From Letharia columbiana (taxonomy: Eukaryota; Ascomycota; Lecanoromycetes; Lecanorales; Parmeliaceae), in assembly GCF_014066305.1 (NCBI RefSeq), contig NW_023501037.1:1849588-1913587 (forward strand): a stretch of 64,000 bases of DNA, in the 5' to 3' direction. Position numbers and translations under genes: made by a program. Position 1 is the first letter of the stretch. Each line of letters begins with the position of its first letter. Shown one piece after another: positions 49,500 through 59,715 of the stretch. Under the pieces are notes generated by a model. That model had not been told where the DNA came from. It saw only the letters and a program-made list of their open reading frames with translations, and made no database searches.

Positions 49500-50150
49500 A
49501 TAATAATATTCTTCGCTTATTAAATAATAATTTAATATAAAATTATAAAGAGTATATAATATAAGATCTTAAAGAGTTAAGTCGTATTCTTAATAATAGT
49601 AATCTTATTACTACTTAATTTCTTCGTAATATTCTCTATAATATTCTCTATAATATTCTCTATAATATTCTCTATAATATTCTTTATATTTATTTATTAT
49701 AATTTCTTCTTTTACTTCTTTTTTTATAAAGTATTAAATTAAATAGCTAGCTAAGTAATTAACTAAGTAAATAATTAATATAATATAAAATCTTAAAGAG
49801 CTAAGCTATATTCTTAATAATAATAATTTTATTATTACTTAATTTCTTTATAATATTCTTTATAATATTCTTTATAATATTCTTTATAATATTCTTTATA
49901 ATATTCTTTATATTTATCTATTATAATTTCTTCTCTTATTTCTTTTTTTATAAAGTATTAAATTAAGTAATTAGCTAAATAATTAATTAAGTAAATAACT
50001 AATATAATATAAAATCTTAAAAAATTATATTATATTTTTAATAATAATAATTTTATTATTATTTAATAATTTTATAATATTCTTTATATTTATCTATTAT
50101 AACTTTTTTTTTATAAAGTATTAGATTAAGTAGCTAGATAGCTAAGTAAT
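49500..50150 (+). repeat. RIP-degraded tandem array, plus orientation
   Basis: Repeated 'ataatattctctataatattc' words and two longer units ('tcttcttttacttcttttttt', 'agctaagtaattaactaag') match the intact array at 51,020-52,250 after C-to-T and G-to-A change. Confidence 0.7.
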
Positions 50151-50159
50151 TAATTAAAT

Positions 50160-50635
50160 AAATAATTAATATAATAAGTAAAGGCCTATGAATTAAATTT
50201 ATAAAGTTGAATTTTTCTAAGTTAAATCGAAGTTTAACTCTAGTTCTAAGTTAAATCGAACTCTAATCGCTTACTATACGTTTTTAACTTATATATAAAT
50301 ATATATATACGAAGAGAGACGCGCTAAGATCTAATTAGAAAGATATATCGAGTTTAGAAAATTAATTCGTAATAATTATCTATAAAAAATAGAGAAAGAT
50401 TATATTCTTATAATAAGAAGTATTAAAATATCGAAAAGAAATAAAGATAATATATTAATTAGTAATGTAAATTTCATATTATCTTCTATCGTAATAAGAT
50501 CTTTCGAATAATAAAATAGCTATTAGAGTAAGATATCGAATAATTTCAATTCGTTTAAATATATATCGTTCGATATTTCTTTTATAGAGATCTAATTAGC
50601 TATAATCGTCGTAGTAGATTCTTCTCTTATAACGT
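50160..50635 (+). repeat. Repeat family R2, RIP-degraded copy
   Basis: Runs from 'gtaaaggcctatgaattaaa' to 'attcttctcttataacg', directly followed by a second R2 copy at 50,640. Confidence 0.7.
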
Positions 50636-50639
50636 TATT

Positions 50640-51015
50640 ATAGTAATACGAGTAAAGGCCTATGAATTAAATTCATGGAGTTGGAATTTTCTAAGTTAAA
50701 TCGAACTCTGATCGCTTGCTATACGTTTTTAACCTACTTTTATCACTATAAAATTGATTTAATCTATATAGTATATAGGTATATATGTGCGGAGAGAGGC
50801 GCGCTAAGGCCTAATTAGGAAGGTGTAATAATTGCCTATAAAAAACAGAGAAAGGCTATGTTCTTATGGCAAGAAGTATCGAAATACCGGAAAGAAATGA
50901 AGACAACGTGCCAATTAGTGGTGTGAATCCCACAATATCTCCTGCCGCAGTGAAATTTTTCGAATAATGAAATAGCTATAGACATCGGACGGTTTCAATT
51001 CGTCCAAATATGCAT
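50640..51015 (+). repeat. Repeat family R2, least mutated copy
   Basis: Begins 'gtaaaggcctatgaattaaa' and keeps many TG and CA sites lost in other copies. It contains, near 50,980, the 22-bp word starting GACATCGGACGG that is also found at 11,176 and about 63,653. It leads straight into the intact tandem array. Confidence 0.72.
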
Positions 51016-51019
51016 CGTT

Positions 51020-52250
51020 CCGGAGTGATAATTTGATGTGGAACCGTGGAGAGTATATGACGTGGGACCTTGGAGAGCTGTCTTGACGATGGTGGCCTTG
51101 TTGCCGCTTGGTTTCTCCGCAGTGTTCTCTATAGTGTTCTCCGCAGTGTTCTCCGCATTTGCCTGTTGTAGTTCCTCCTCTTACTCCTTAATGTAGTGGG
51201 GATGATAGGCTAAGTTGTAGTGGTGTTCTCCGCTTACTGAGTGATGATTTGATATGGAATCGTGGAGAGCATGTGACGTGGGATCTTGGAGAGCTGAGCC
51301 GTGTTCTTGACGATGGTGGCCTTATTGCCGCTTGATTTCTCCGTAGTGTTCTCCGCATTTGCCTGTTGTAGTTCCTTCTCTTACTCCTCCTCTTGTAGAG
51401 TATCAGACTGAGTGGCTAGCTGAGTGGCTGACTGAGTGGATAACTGATATGACGTGGGATCCGTGTTCTTGGTGCTGGGGGCCTTGTTGCCGCTTGGTTT
51501 CTCCGCAGTGTTCTCCATAGTGTTCTCCGCAGTGTTCTCCGCATTTGCCTGTTGTAGTTCCTCCTCTTACTCCTTAATGTAGTGGGGATGACAGGCTAAG
51601 TTGTAGTGGTTTTCTCCGCTTGCTGAGTGATGATTTGATGTGGAACCGTGGAGAGTATATGATGTGGGATCTTGGAGAGCTGAGCCGTGTTCTTGGTGCT
51701 GGGGGCCTTGTTGCCGCTTGGTTTCTCCGCAGTGTTCTCCATAGTGTTCTCCGCAGTGTTCTCCGCATTTGCCTGTTGTAGTTCCTCCTCTTACTCCTCC
51801 TCTTATAGAGTATCAGACTGAGTGGCTAGCTGAGTGGCTGACTAAGTGGATAACTAATATAACGTGGGATCTTGGAGAGCTGAGCCGTGTTCTTGGTGCT
51901 GAGGGCCTTGTTGCCGCTTGGTTTCTCCGCAGTGTTCTCCATAGTGTTCTCCGCAGTGTTCTCCGCATTTGCCTGTTGTAGTTCCTCCTCTTACTCCTCA
52001 ATGTAGTGGGGATGACAGGCCAAGTTGCAGTGGTGTTCTCTGCTTGCTAAGTGATGATTTGATGTAAAACGGCCAAGTTGCAGTGGTGTTCTCCGCTTGC
52101 TGAGTGATGATTTGATTTGGAACCGTGGAGAGCATATAACGTGGGATCTTGGAGAGCTGAGCCGTGTTCTTGACGATGGTGGCCTTGTTGCCGCTTGGTT
52201 TCTCCGCAGTGTTCTCCGCATTTGCCTGTTGTAGTTCCTCCTCTTACTTC
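51020..52250 (+). repeat. Intact 1.2-kb tandem array escaping RIP
   Basis: About six units of 190-250 bp, each ending in 'cgcatttgcctgttgtagtt' and 'cctcctcttactcc'. Two unit types alternate, and short 'gtgttctccgca' words are repeated within them. Base composition is normal, with no RIP bias, although at least four degraded versions of the same array lie within 5 kb. Minus-strand open frames here (for example 51,574-51,768 and 51,813-52,001) repeat the same Arg/Thr-rich peptide because the DNA repeats. I see no start context, domain or intron pattern that would make this a gene. Confidence 0.85.
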
Positions 52251-52734
52251 CTCCTAATTGGTAGAATTAATAGAATTGGTAGAATTGGTAGAATGGTGGA
52301 AGAAGAATGGTTACACAAATAGGTGGAAGGATTATTATTCGATCCCGGACGCGTTTGGTGTGACTATAATATTTGAATATTAGTTTAACCCATCTATCGC
52401 TGGCTTGAGAAGGAGTATATAGGGGAGGACGTATCCGTTCGGGCACCTTTTAAGGGCCTTTCAACGCTCTTTTTAAGGGCCTTCCAACGCGTTTATAAGC
52501 AGTAGTAGATAGCTATTAAGCTCGCTTACGGCCTCGATTATTAGTAATAGCGAATTCGTCGAGGAATAATCTAGGGGCGTTAGTAAGGGGCTCTAATTAG
52601 GCGAGGGGTATCGAAGACGATTATATTTATATTAGTGGAATTAATAGAATTAATAGAATTAATAGAATTAATAGAATAGTAAAAGAATAATAAATAGGAT
52701 AAAAGGATTATTATTCGATCTCGAACGCGTCTAA
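52251..52734 (+). repeat. Block between tandem array and L3, mostly unmutated
   Basis: Contains a 'ggtagaattaatagaatt' microsatellite-like run, 'cccggacgcgtttggtgtga', a duplicated 'tttaagggccttccaacg' word and 'agctattaagctcgcttacgg'. Degraded copies occur at 46,691-47,239 (inverted), 53,620-53,939 and 55,060-55,200. Mutation load rises to the right within the block. Confidence 0.65.
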
Positions 52735-53062
52735 TGTAACTACTATAACTATTATATTTAAATATTTATTTAATTTACTAATAGTAGGTTAAACTTTATT
52801 ATTTTTATAGCGTTAGAAAGCGTATACTAAGTTCTATAATTTACGAAATTATAAAGAAATAGTATTCGTAGAGAGCTGGTTATTTTAGAGTGTAAAACTT
52901 CTATATATAAATTTTTAATAAGGGAGCTCGAGAGGGCTAGCGGGCTAACTTAGTTAGTCTAGTTAAAAGACGTAATAACCTTAAATTAATAATTAACTAT
53001 ATATATAAATTTAAGATTTTCAAGCTTAGCCCTATCTTATTCTTTTATATATACTAATATTA
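52735..53062 (+). repeat. Dispersed repeat L3
   Basis: Begins TGTAACTACTATAAC and ends near 'ttatatatactaata'. It has close copies at 53,940-54,258 and 59,397-59,715, an inverted one at 45,900-46,262 and a partial one at 28,640-28,795. Length of about 330 bp and the TG start suggest a solo LTR, but a matching CA end and a target duplication were not established. Confidence 0.65.
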
Positions 53063-53069
53063 TATTAAT

Positions 53070-53610
53070 ATAATAGAGATAATAGATTAAATTATAATAG
53101 TATTCTTCGCTTACTAAGTAATAATTTAATATAAAATCGTAAAGAGTATATAACGTGGAATTTTAAAGAGTTAAGTCGTATTCTTAATAATAATAATCTT
53201 ATTACCGCTTAATTTCTTCGTAATATTCTTCGCATTTATCTATTATAATTTCTTCTCTTACTTCTTAATATAATAAGAATAATAAATTAAATTATAGTAG
53301 TATTCTTCGCTTACTAAATAATAATTTAATATAAAATCGTAAAGAGTATATAACGTAAGATCTTAAAGAGTTAAGTCGTATTCTTAACGATAATAATCTT
53401 ATTATCGCTTAGTTTCTTCGTAATATTCTTCGTAATATTCTTCGTAGTATTCTTCGTATTCGTCTACTATATTAACTTCTCTTATACTAGCTAAGTAAAT
53501 TAATATAAGATCGTAGAGAGTAGATCTATTATATTACTACTACTAATAACTATCTTCGTAATATTCTTCGTAGTTTCTTCGTATTCGTCTATTATAGATT
53601 CTTCTCTTAT
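53070..53610 (+). repeat. RIP-degraded tandem array
   Basis: Same array as at 51,020-52,250 in mutated form ('taatattcttcgcatttatc', 'ttcttctcttacttctta'). It directly follows L3, so array, block and L3 recur in tandem. Confidence 0.7.
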
Positions 53611-53619
53611 TTAATTAAG

Positions 53620-54258
53620 TGCGAGAATATCGAGAGTAAATATATTTATATTAATAGAATTAATAGAATTAATAGAATAATAAAAGAAGAATAATTATAT
53701 AAATAGATAAAAGGATTATTATTCGATTTCGAACGCGTCTAATATAATTATTATATTTTTAAAAGCTTCTTCTTAATAAAGACGAGCGAAAGAAATATAT
53801 ATCTTAGATACTTAGTAACATTTAGACGAGGGGTATCGAGGGTGAATTTATTTATAATTAGTGGATTGATAGAATTATAGAAGAAATATAATTATATAAA
53901 TAGATAAAAGGATTATTAATCGATCTCGGACGCGTTTAATATAACTATAATATTTAAATATTAATTTAATCCACTAATAGTAAACTAAACTTTATTATTT
54001 TTATAGCGTTAGAAAGCGTATACTAAGCTCTATAATTTACGAAATTATAAAGAAATAATATTCGTAGAAAGCTAATTATTTTAGAGTGTAAAACTTCTAT
54101 ATATAAATTTTTAATAAGGGAGCTCGAGAGGGCTAGCGAGCTAACTTAGTTAGTCTAGCTAAAAGACGTAATAACTCTAAATTTATAATTAGCTATATAT
54201 ATAAATTTAAGATTTTTAAGCTTAGCTCTATCTTATTCTATTATATATACTAATATAA
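53620..54258 (+). repeat. Second block plus L3 copy of the tandem complex
   Basis: Block sequence with 'cgatctcggacgcgtttaat' near 53,920 is followed by an L3 copy at about 53,940-54,258 that is nearly identical to 52,735-53,062 (shared 'aagggagctcgagagggcta'). Confidence 0.68.
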
Positions 54259-54264
54259 AAAATT

Positions 54265-54960
54265 AAAAAAATTAAATCGTATTCTTAATAATAGTAATTT
54301 TATTATCGCTTAATTTCTTTATAATATTCTTTATATTTATTTATTATAATTTCTTTTTTTACTTCTTTTTTTATAAAGTATTAGATTAAATAATTAGCTA
54401 AATAATTAACTAAATAAATAATTAATATAATATAAAATCTTAAAGAACTTATATTATATCTTTAATAATAATAATTTTATTATTACTTAATTTCTTCGTA
54501 ATATTCTTTATATTTATCTATTATAACTTCTTCTTTTACTTTTTTTTTATAAAGTATTAGATTAAGTAGCTAGTTAAGTAATTAATTAAATAATTAAATA
54601 AATAATATAATATAAAATCTTAAAAAGCTAAATTATATTCTTAATAATAGTAATTTTATTATATACTTAATTTTTTTATAATATTCTTTATATTTATTTA
54701 TTATAATTTCTTCTTTTATTTTTTTTTAATAGAGTATTAGATTAAATAGCTAATTAAATAACTAATTAAATAAATAATTAATATAAGATCTTAAAGAGCT
54801 AAGTTATATTCTTAATAATAATAATTTTATTATTACTTAATTTTTTTATAATATTCTTTATATTTATTTATTATAATTTCTTCTTTTTTATATAAAGTAT
54901 TAGATTAAGTAATTAGCTAAATAATTAACTAAGTAGATAATTAAATAATTAATTAATAAT
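54265..54960 (+). repeat. RIP-degraded tandem array, third tandem copy
   Basis: Four or so units with 'aatttcttcgtaatattctt' and 'agtattagattaa' words. This is the most mutated of the plus-orientation arrays. Confidence 0.65.
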
Positions 54961-55220
54961 CTAATTAAATAAATTATTAAGTTAATAAAATAGATAGTAT
55001 TAATTAAGCGATTAATTAAATATTATTTAATTTAAAAAAAGTATATAAAGAAGAATAATAGCTATAAATTTTTTTAATTTTCTTTTTAAAAATCTTTTAA
55101 CGCGTTTATAGATAGCTATTAAGCTCGCTTATAGCCTTAATTATTAATAATAATAAATTTATTAAAAAATAATCTAAAGGTATTAATAAAGACTCTAAAA
55201 AGTAAGTAAAATAAATATAT
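54961..55220. repeat. Degraded block fragment
   Basis: Contains 'aacgcgtttatagatagctattaagctcg'-type sequence in short form, equivalent to the block at about 52,490-52,530, and then ends at the LTR element starting at 55,226. Confidence 0.5.
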
Positions 55221-55225
55221 ATATT

Positions 55226-55407
55226 TATTATAAACCAAGTTATGATGTATAAAAAGAAGATATATTCTTACTATCTAGAAATCTACTTTAGTAGAGAATA
55301 CTCGAAGACGCTAATATATATTTAGCCTAGACTCTCTAAGCCTCTTAGATCTAATAGAAATAACTCTATTAGAGACTTCTATAGAAGACTTTCATAATGC
55401 TATATCA
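55226..55407 (-). repeat. 3' LTR of the 4.0-kb element
   Basis: Shares 'tctagaaatctactttagta' and 'aataactctattagagactt' with the partner at 59,072-59,251. Retained TG and CA words show that it is the less mutated copy. Confidence 0.82.
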
Positions 55408-56414
55408 GATATCAACGAAGAAAAAATAAGTCGACGTTCTTATTAAGATAGTAGTAGAAATAGACGTTTATTAGTATAGTAAAAGTATAAATTAAACGTA
55501 TAGTAAGTAGTAAAAGTCTTTCGCTTTAGACTTTAAAAGTTTTCTTTATTAATTCGAAAAACGGTTTAATATAGGTTATTATTTGATTAGCAAAGTCTTA
55601 CGCGACCTTCCTCTTCCTCTTTTAGGCGTAGACTGTAATACTTACGTAGGCTATAATACTTACGTAATTCTAGTACTCTTATCTATCTTTCGTCTAGTAG
55701 ATTTAAATATCGCATTAAGCTTTAAGAAAATAGACATTTATTTCTTCTCTAGTATATTTATCGTTTAATCTTAGTCGATAAAAAGATCTTAATACTTATT
55801 AAGTAAATATGCTAAGAATTCTACTACTTTAGACTTTCTATAAATTATTACTTTATTTAGTATAATATATTTTAAGAATAAATCGATAATAATAGCTATA
55901 CTATCGGATAAGGTATTCGCGGTAAACTTTCGCAGACTAGTCTAAAGGTCGAGTACTACTACTACTATTATAGTAGTTGCTATTATAACGATATCGCGTG
56001 CTAACTTAGTTTTCTAGTTCCTCTATTCGATAATAGCGAGATTAGTATAGTATACTTCGATAGAAAAGTATCTATCTTATTCGTATTCGCTTAGCACGTC
56101 TAGTCGTATCTTACGGGAAATAATAACGGATAGATCGATGTCGTTCCTTACTTAAACTATTTAAAAAGATATATTTATTATATAAGTATAGACTTCTTTA
56201 ATATAGTTTAATAATATTAAGTATTACGGCTTAAAGAGTAAGTCTCTATTTATTAGTAGCTCGCCAGTATAAGCTACTAGTATTTATATCGTAGTATAAG
56301 AAGATAGAATCATATGAGACGATGATTTTACGATTCGCTTAATAGGCTTAGAGCGAGTATATAAATTTATAGATATAGTTATATCTCGATAGCTATCTAT
56401 CTTAATAAATTAGA

Positions 56415-56645
56415 TAGTAAAGTTAATAACTATTTATTTTAACGTTAGAATATCGACTTCGATTAGTATATTAGTCTTAAGGTTATTAACGATATAAATC
56501 TCTTAAGTAATCTAAGTAAAGATATATATGCTATCTAAAAGTACGCCTTTTATATAGAAGATAAAGATAGCGTACTCGTTAGAATAATAAATCTTAAATT
56601 TTAGGTCTCGAATCGAAATCTTAGTAGCTATCTTCTTAACTTTAG
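56415..56645 (-). pseudogene. Retroelement aspartic-protease-region remnant
   Basis: Minus-strand translation gives a decayed form of the segment found in fungal Gypsy gag-protease proteins: 'KISIRDLKFKIYYSNEYAIF', then 'FYIKGVLLDS', then 'EIYIVNNLKTNILIEVDIL'. The plus-strand relic at 62,490-62,790 has the same order, so both belong to one superfamily. Confidence 0.65.
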
Positions 56646-56944
56646 TAGAAGTAGAAATAAAAGTTTAATTAGCTATAGTTATAATATAGCTAGCGTTAAT
56701 ATAAGACTTCTTCTTCTCATTTACTAACTTTTAATTAATATAGGTAATAATATAGTAATAGTTTTAAAAGATATATTCGATTCTTAATATAGACTTAGAT
56801 ATTAAGAAGATAATAAGAGGCTCTATAATAGGCTTTCTAGACTCGAAGGTTAGAGCGTTTATAATAAGGTCTTTATTAGTGCTAGTAAAAGAAGTAGTAC
56901 TTATAAAAGAAGTAGTACTTATAGAAGACTTTTTTCAGCACTCT

Positions 56945-57030
56945 TCTCGAAGGTAATTAAAAAGCTTATTACGAGAGGTAGTCTTATATCGGTAGTACTT
57001 ATATTAATAGTCTATAGCAGGCGTTATTTT
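56945..57030 (-). pseudogene. Gag-type Cys-rich finger remnant
   Basis: Minus strand reads as a decayed 'CRRCKTTFPSRNKLFNHLRE' finger ending in Cys. This motif precedes the protease region in a group of fungal Gypsy elements. Positions of lost Cys codons (TGT/TGC to TAT/TAC) fit G-to-A decay. Confidence 0.6.
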
Positions 57031-59071
57031 TGAGAAATAGTCTTCGATAAGATCTTTATAATTATCGTGAGTGAAGTTATTATATACTTCGTGATTATAA
57101 TAGCCCTCGAAGTCTTCTATAGATGCTGCTTCGAGCGCTTCGGATTAATATAAAGTATAGCTGATATAAGTATCTTAACTAATTCTGTAGTCTTATAGTA
57201 AATCTAACTCGTTCTTATTATCTTTCTCGATCGTCGCTTAATACGCTCGCTATAGGCGTGATTGAAATCTATTTCGATTCTGATTTTAGTAGTTATCGCT
57301 ATTCGAACGAAGCGGCTGACGATTAAACGATCTCGAATCTAACGCGTTTTCTTCTACTATCGAAAACGCTATAATTTATAATTTTATTAATAGCGCTAAT
57401 AGCGAGATATAAGCGTCTTCTTAAGTATTTTAATATATTTATAGACGTTATTAATTACTTTAATAGTCTTAATAAATCGAGAGGCGTTAATTACTTTAAT
57501 AAGCATTCCCATATATAAAAGACTTTTATAGATATAAGTATTACTAATTATTCTAATAAGCTTAAGATTAAGATTAATACTAAGACTAAGATTATCGCGA
57601 TAAATATCTATAAAAATCTATTCTTCTTTACTACTACTATTAAAAATATAAAGTTTATCGCGAATAGTAATTAATATACTCTTATTATTAATACTTTTAC
57701 TTATTAAACGATTCTAAAAATCGATTATAATTAATAGCAGCTTCTAGCTCTAGAATATCTCGCTGAAATTCCGTATTTAATCCATTTTAGATAAGTAGTA
57801 TATAATTCTTTATAATATCTATATCGGCGTTCTAAGTCGCTCTTATAATCGTTTAAGTATACTCTTATAACTCTCGATAATAAGTAGTATCTTATATCGA
57901 ATACTTCTCTTATAATAGAACTACTATATCTTAAGAATACGATAGCTTTTAATATATTAATAGTAGACGATATTACTTATCTATATTATAAGTAACTAAG
58001 CGTTTATTATTCTTAATTAGCTTAATAATAAATTTAATAATATAATTTCTCTTTAATAAATTTAAAGATTTTATTATAATAGTACGTTATTCTTAGCTTA
58101 TATTATATTTTTAACTTAATTAATAAAGATATATATATTTCGAAAGAAGATACTCTTATTAGTATATTCTATTATTAAGACGATATTAATAGACTTACTC
58201 TCGTAGAACGGATTAAAATAGTTAATATTATCTGAATTGAATCGATTAGCTTTACTACTACTATTATCGCTATTTCTAATTAATTCTAATTTATCTAATA
58301 GCTCTAAATCTTCTAAAGATTTAAATAAATCTAGTACGATACGAAATTCTATTATTATCATCTATAGTTTAACGAGCTATATTTTTATAAATTCTTATAT
58401 TATAATAATAAGTAGCTAAGATTCAATTAATCGATTATAGATAGCTTCGTCTACTAATATAATAGTAAACTCTACTCGCGTAATTAGCTCGATAAGTAGA
58501 GAAATAAATCGTAATAATATTAATATATTATCTATTAAGAAAGGCTTATAATATTTAAAGAAATGTTGAATAGCTGGTGTAGCTCTAAGGTCTATCGTAT
58601 GGTCGCCGAAGGCTTTAATAGAACGCCGAAGTAATAAGAGATTTATCTTCTAATATATAGAAAAGAGCTCTTCTAATACTTATTTAAATCTTATAACTAC
58701 TAGCTTTGAATATATATAAATAATTATAATATATATAAATAATAATTACTATCTTACGAGAAATCTCTTAAGCTTAATCGATATCTTTTATAAATACTTG
58801 AATTTGATATGTAATACGTATGAGACTGCTAGTAGAATAAAGAGTAGATAAGATGCTTTCGAAAGCTGGTATAGTAGTAGTTATAGTATCTAAGGAGGCG
58901 GTAGAAGCTAGCTTAACGTAGCCGCTAATAATAATATAATTTAGACTAATCTAAAGAAGGCGTTATTTAGAGGAAGAGGTATAAGTTAATATTAATATTA
59001 ATAGAATACTAAATCTACTTATAAGTATAGGCTATTAATACTTATAAGTAATTAGGATATTGCTATTATAT

Positions 59072-59251
59072 TATTATAAACTAAGTTATAATATGAAAAG
59101 AAGATATATTCTTACTATCTAGAAATCTACTTTAGTAGAGAATACTCGAAGACGCTAATATATATTTAATCTAAACTCTTTAAGCGTATTAAATCTAATA
59201 GAAATAACTCTATTAGAGACTTTTATAAAAGACTTTCGTAATATTATATTA
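59072..59251 (-). repeat. 5' LTR of the 4.0-kb element
   Basis: More mutated partner of 55,226-55,407. CA ends have become TA, and several internal TG sites have become TA. Confidence 0.82.
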
Positions 59252-59396
59252 ATATTTAAGATATTAAGTAATTTTTAGATAAAAGATATAAAGATAATTA
59301 TATTTATATTAATAGAATTAATAGAATTAATAAAGTAATAAAAAACTAATAATTATATAAATAAATAAAAGAATTATTATTCGATTTTAAATATAT

Positions 59397-59715
59397 TTAA
59401 TATAATTATAATATTTAAATATTAATTTAATTTACTAAAAATAGATTAAACTTTATTATTTTTATATTATTAGAAAATATATATTAAGCTCTAGTATTAA
59501 TAAAATTATAAAAAGATAATATTTATAGAAAACTAATTATTTTAAAGTATAAAACTTCTATATATAGATCTTTAATAATTATAAATATTAATTTATTTAT
59601 TTATAATATTTAATTAAAAAGTATAAATCTAATAAATTTATAATTAATTATATATATAAATTTAAGATTTTCTAATTTAACTCTATCTTATTCTTTTATA
59701 TATATTAATAATATT
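59397..59715 (+). repeat. Dispersed repeat L3, RIP-degraded copy
   Basis: Aligned with 52,735-53,062; preceded at 59,295-59,396 by a piece of the block containing the 'aatagaattaatagaatta' run. It is heavily mutated. Confidence 0.62.

Larger units (their letters stand above)
55226..59251 (-). mobile_element. 4.0-kb Gypsy-type LTR element (gag-protease type), minus strand
   Basis: Direct repeats of 182 bp (55,226-55,407) and 180 bp (59,072-59,251) begin TATTATAAAC. The left one ends ATATCA, the right one ATATTA. Both are flanked by ATATT (55,221-55,225 and 59,252-59,256), consistent with a 5-bp target duplication, though such an AT-rich 5-mer is weaker evidence. Coding remnants read on the minus strand: a Cys-rich finger with 'SRNKLFNYLREE' near 56,945-57,030 and a protease-type segment at about 56,415-56,645. 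No reverse-transcriptase motif was recognised, and 4.0 kb is short for a full Gypsy element, so the pol part may be missing. All frames are broken. Confidence 0.8.

Noticed and set aside
51574..52221. Minus-strand frames encoding a repeated Arg/Thr-rich peptide
   Set aside because: The peptide repeats only because the DNA is a tandem array. Frames are short, overlapping and interrupted, without start context or domain.
55583..55768. 61-codon plus-strand frame
   Set aside because: It runs antisense to the coding direction of the surrounding Gypsy-type element and has no domain.
58116..58419. Overlapping 60- and 81-codon frames on both strands
   Set aside because: Low-complexity Ser/Asn/Leu runs that mirror each other across strands; they lie inside the LTR element.
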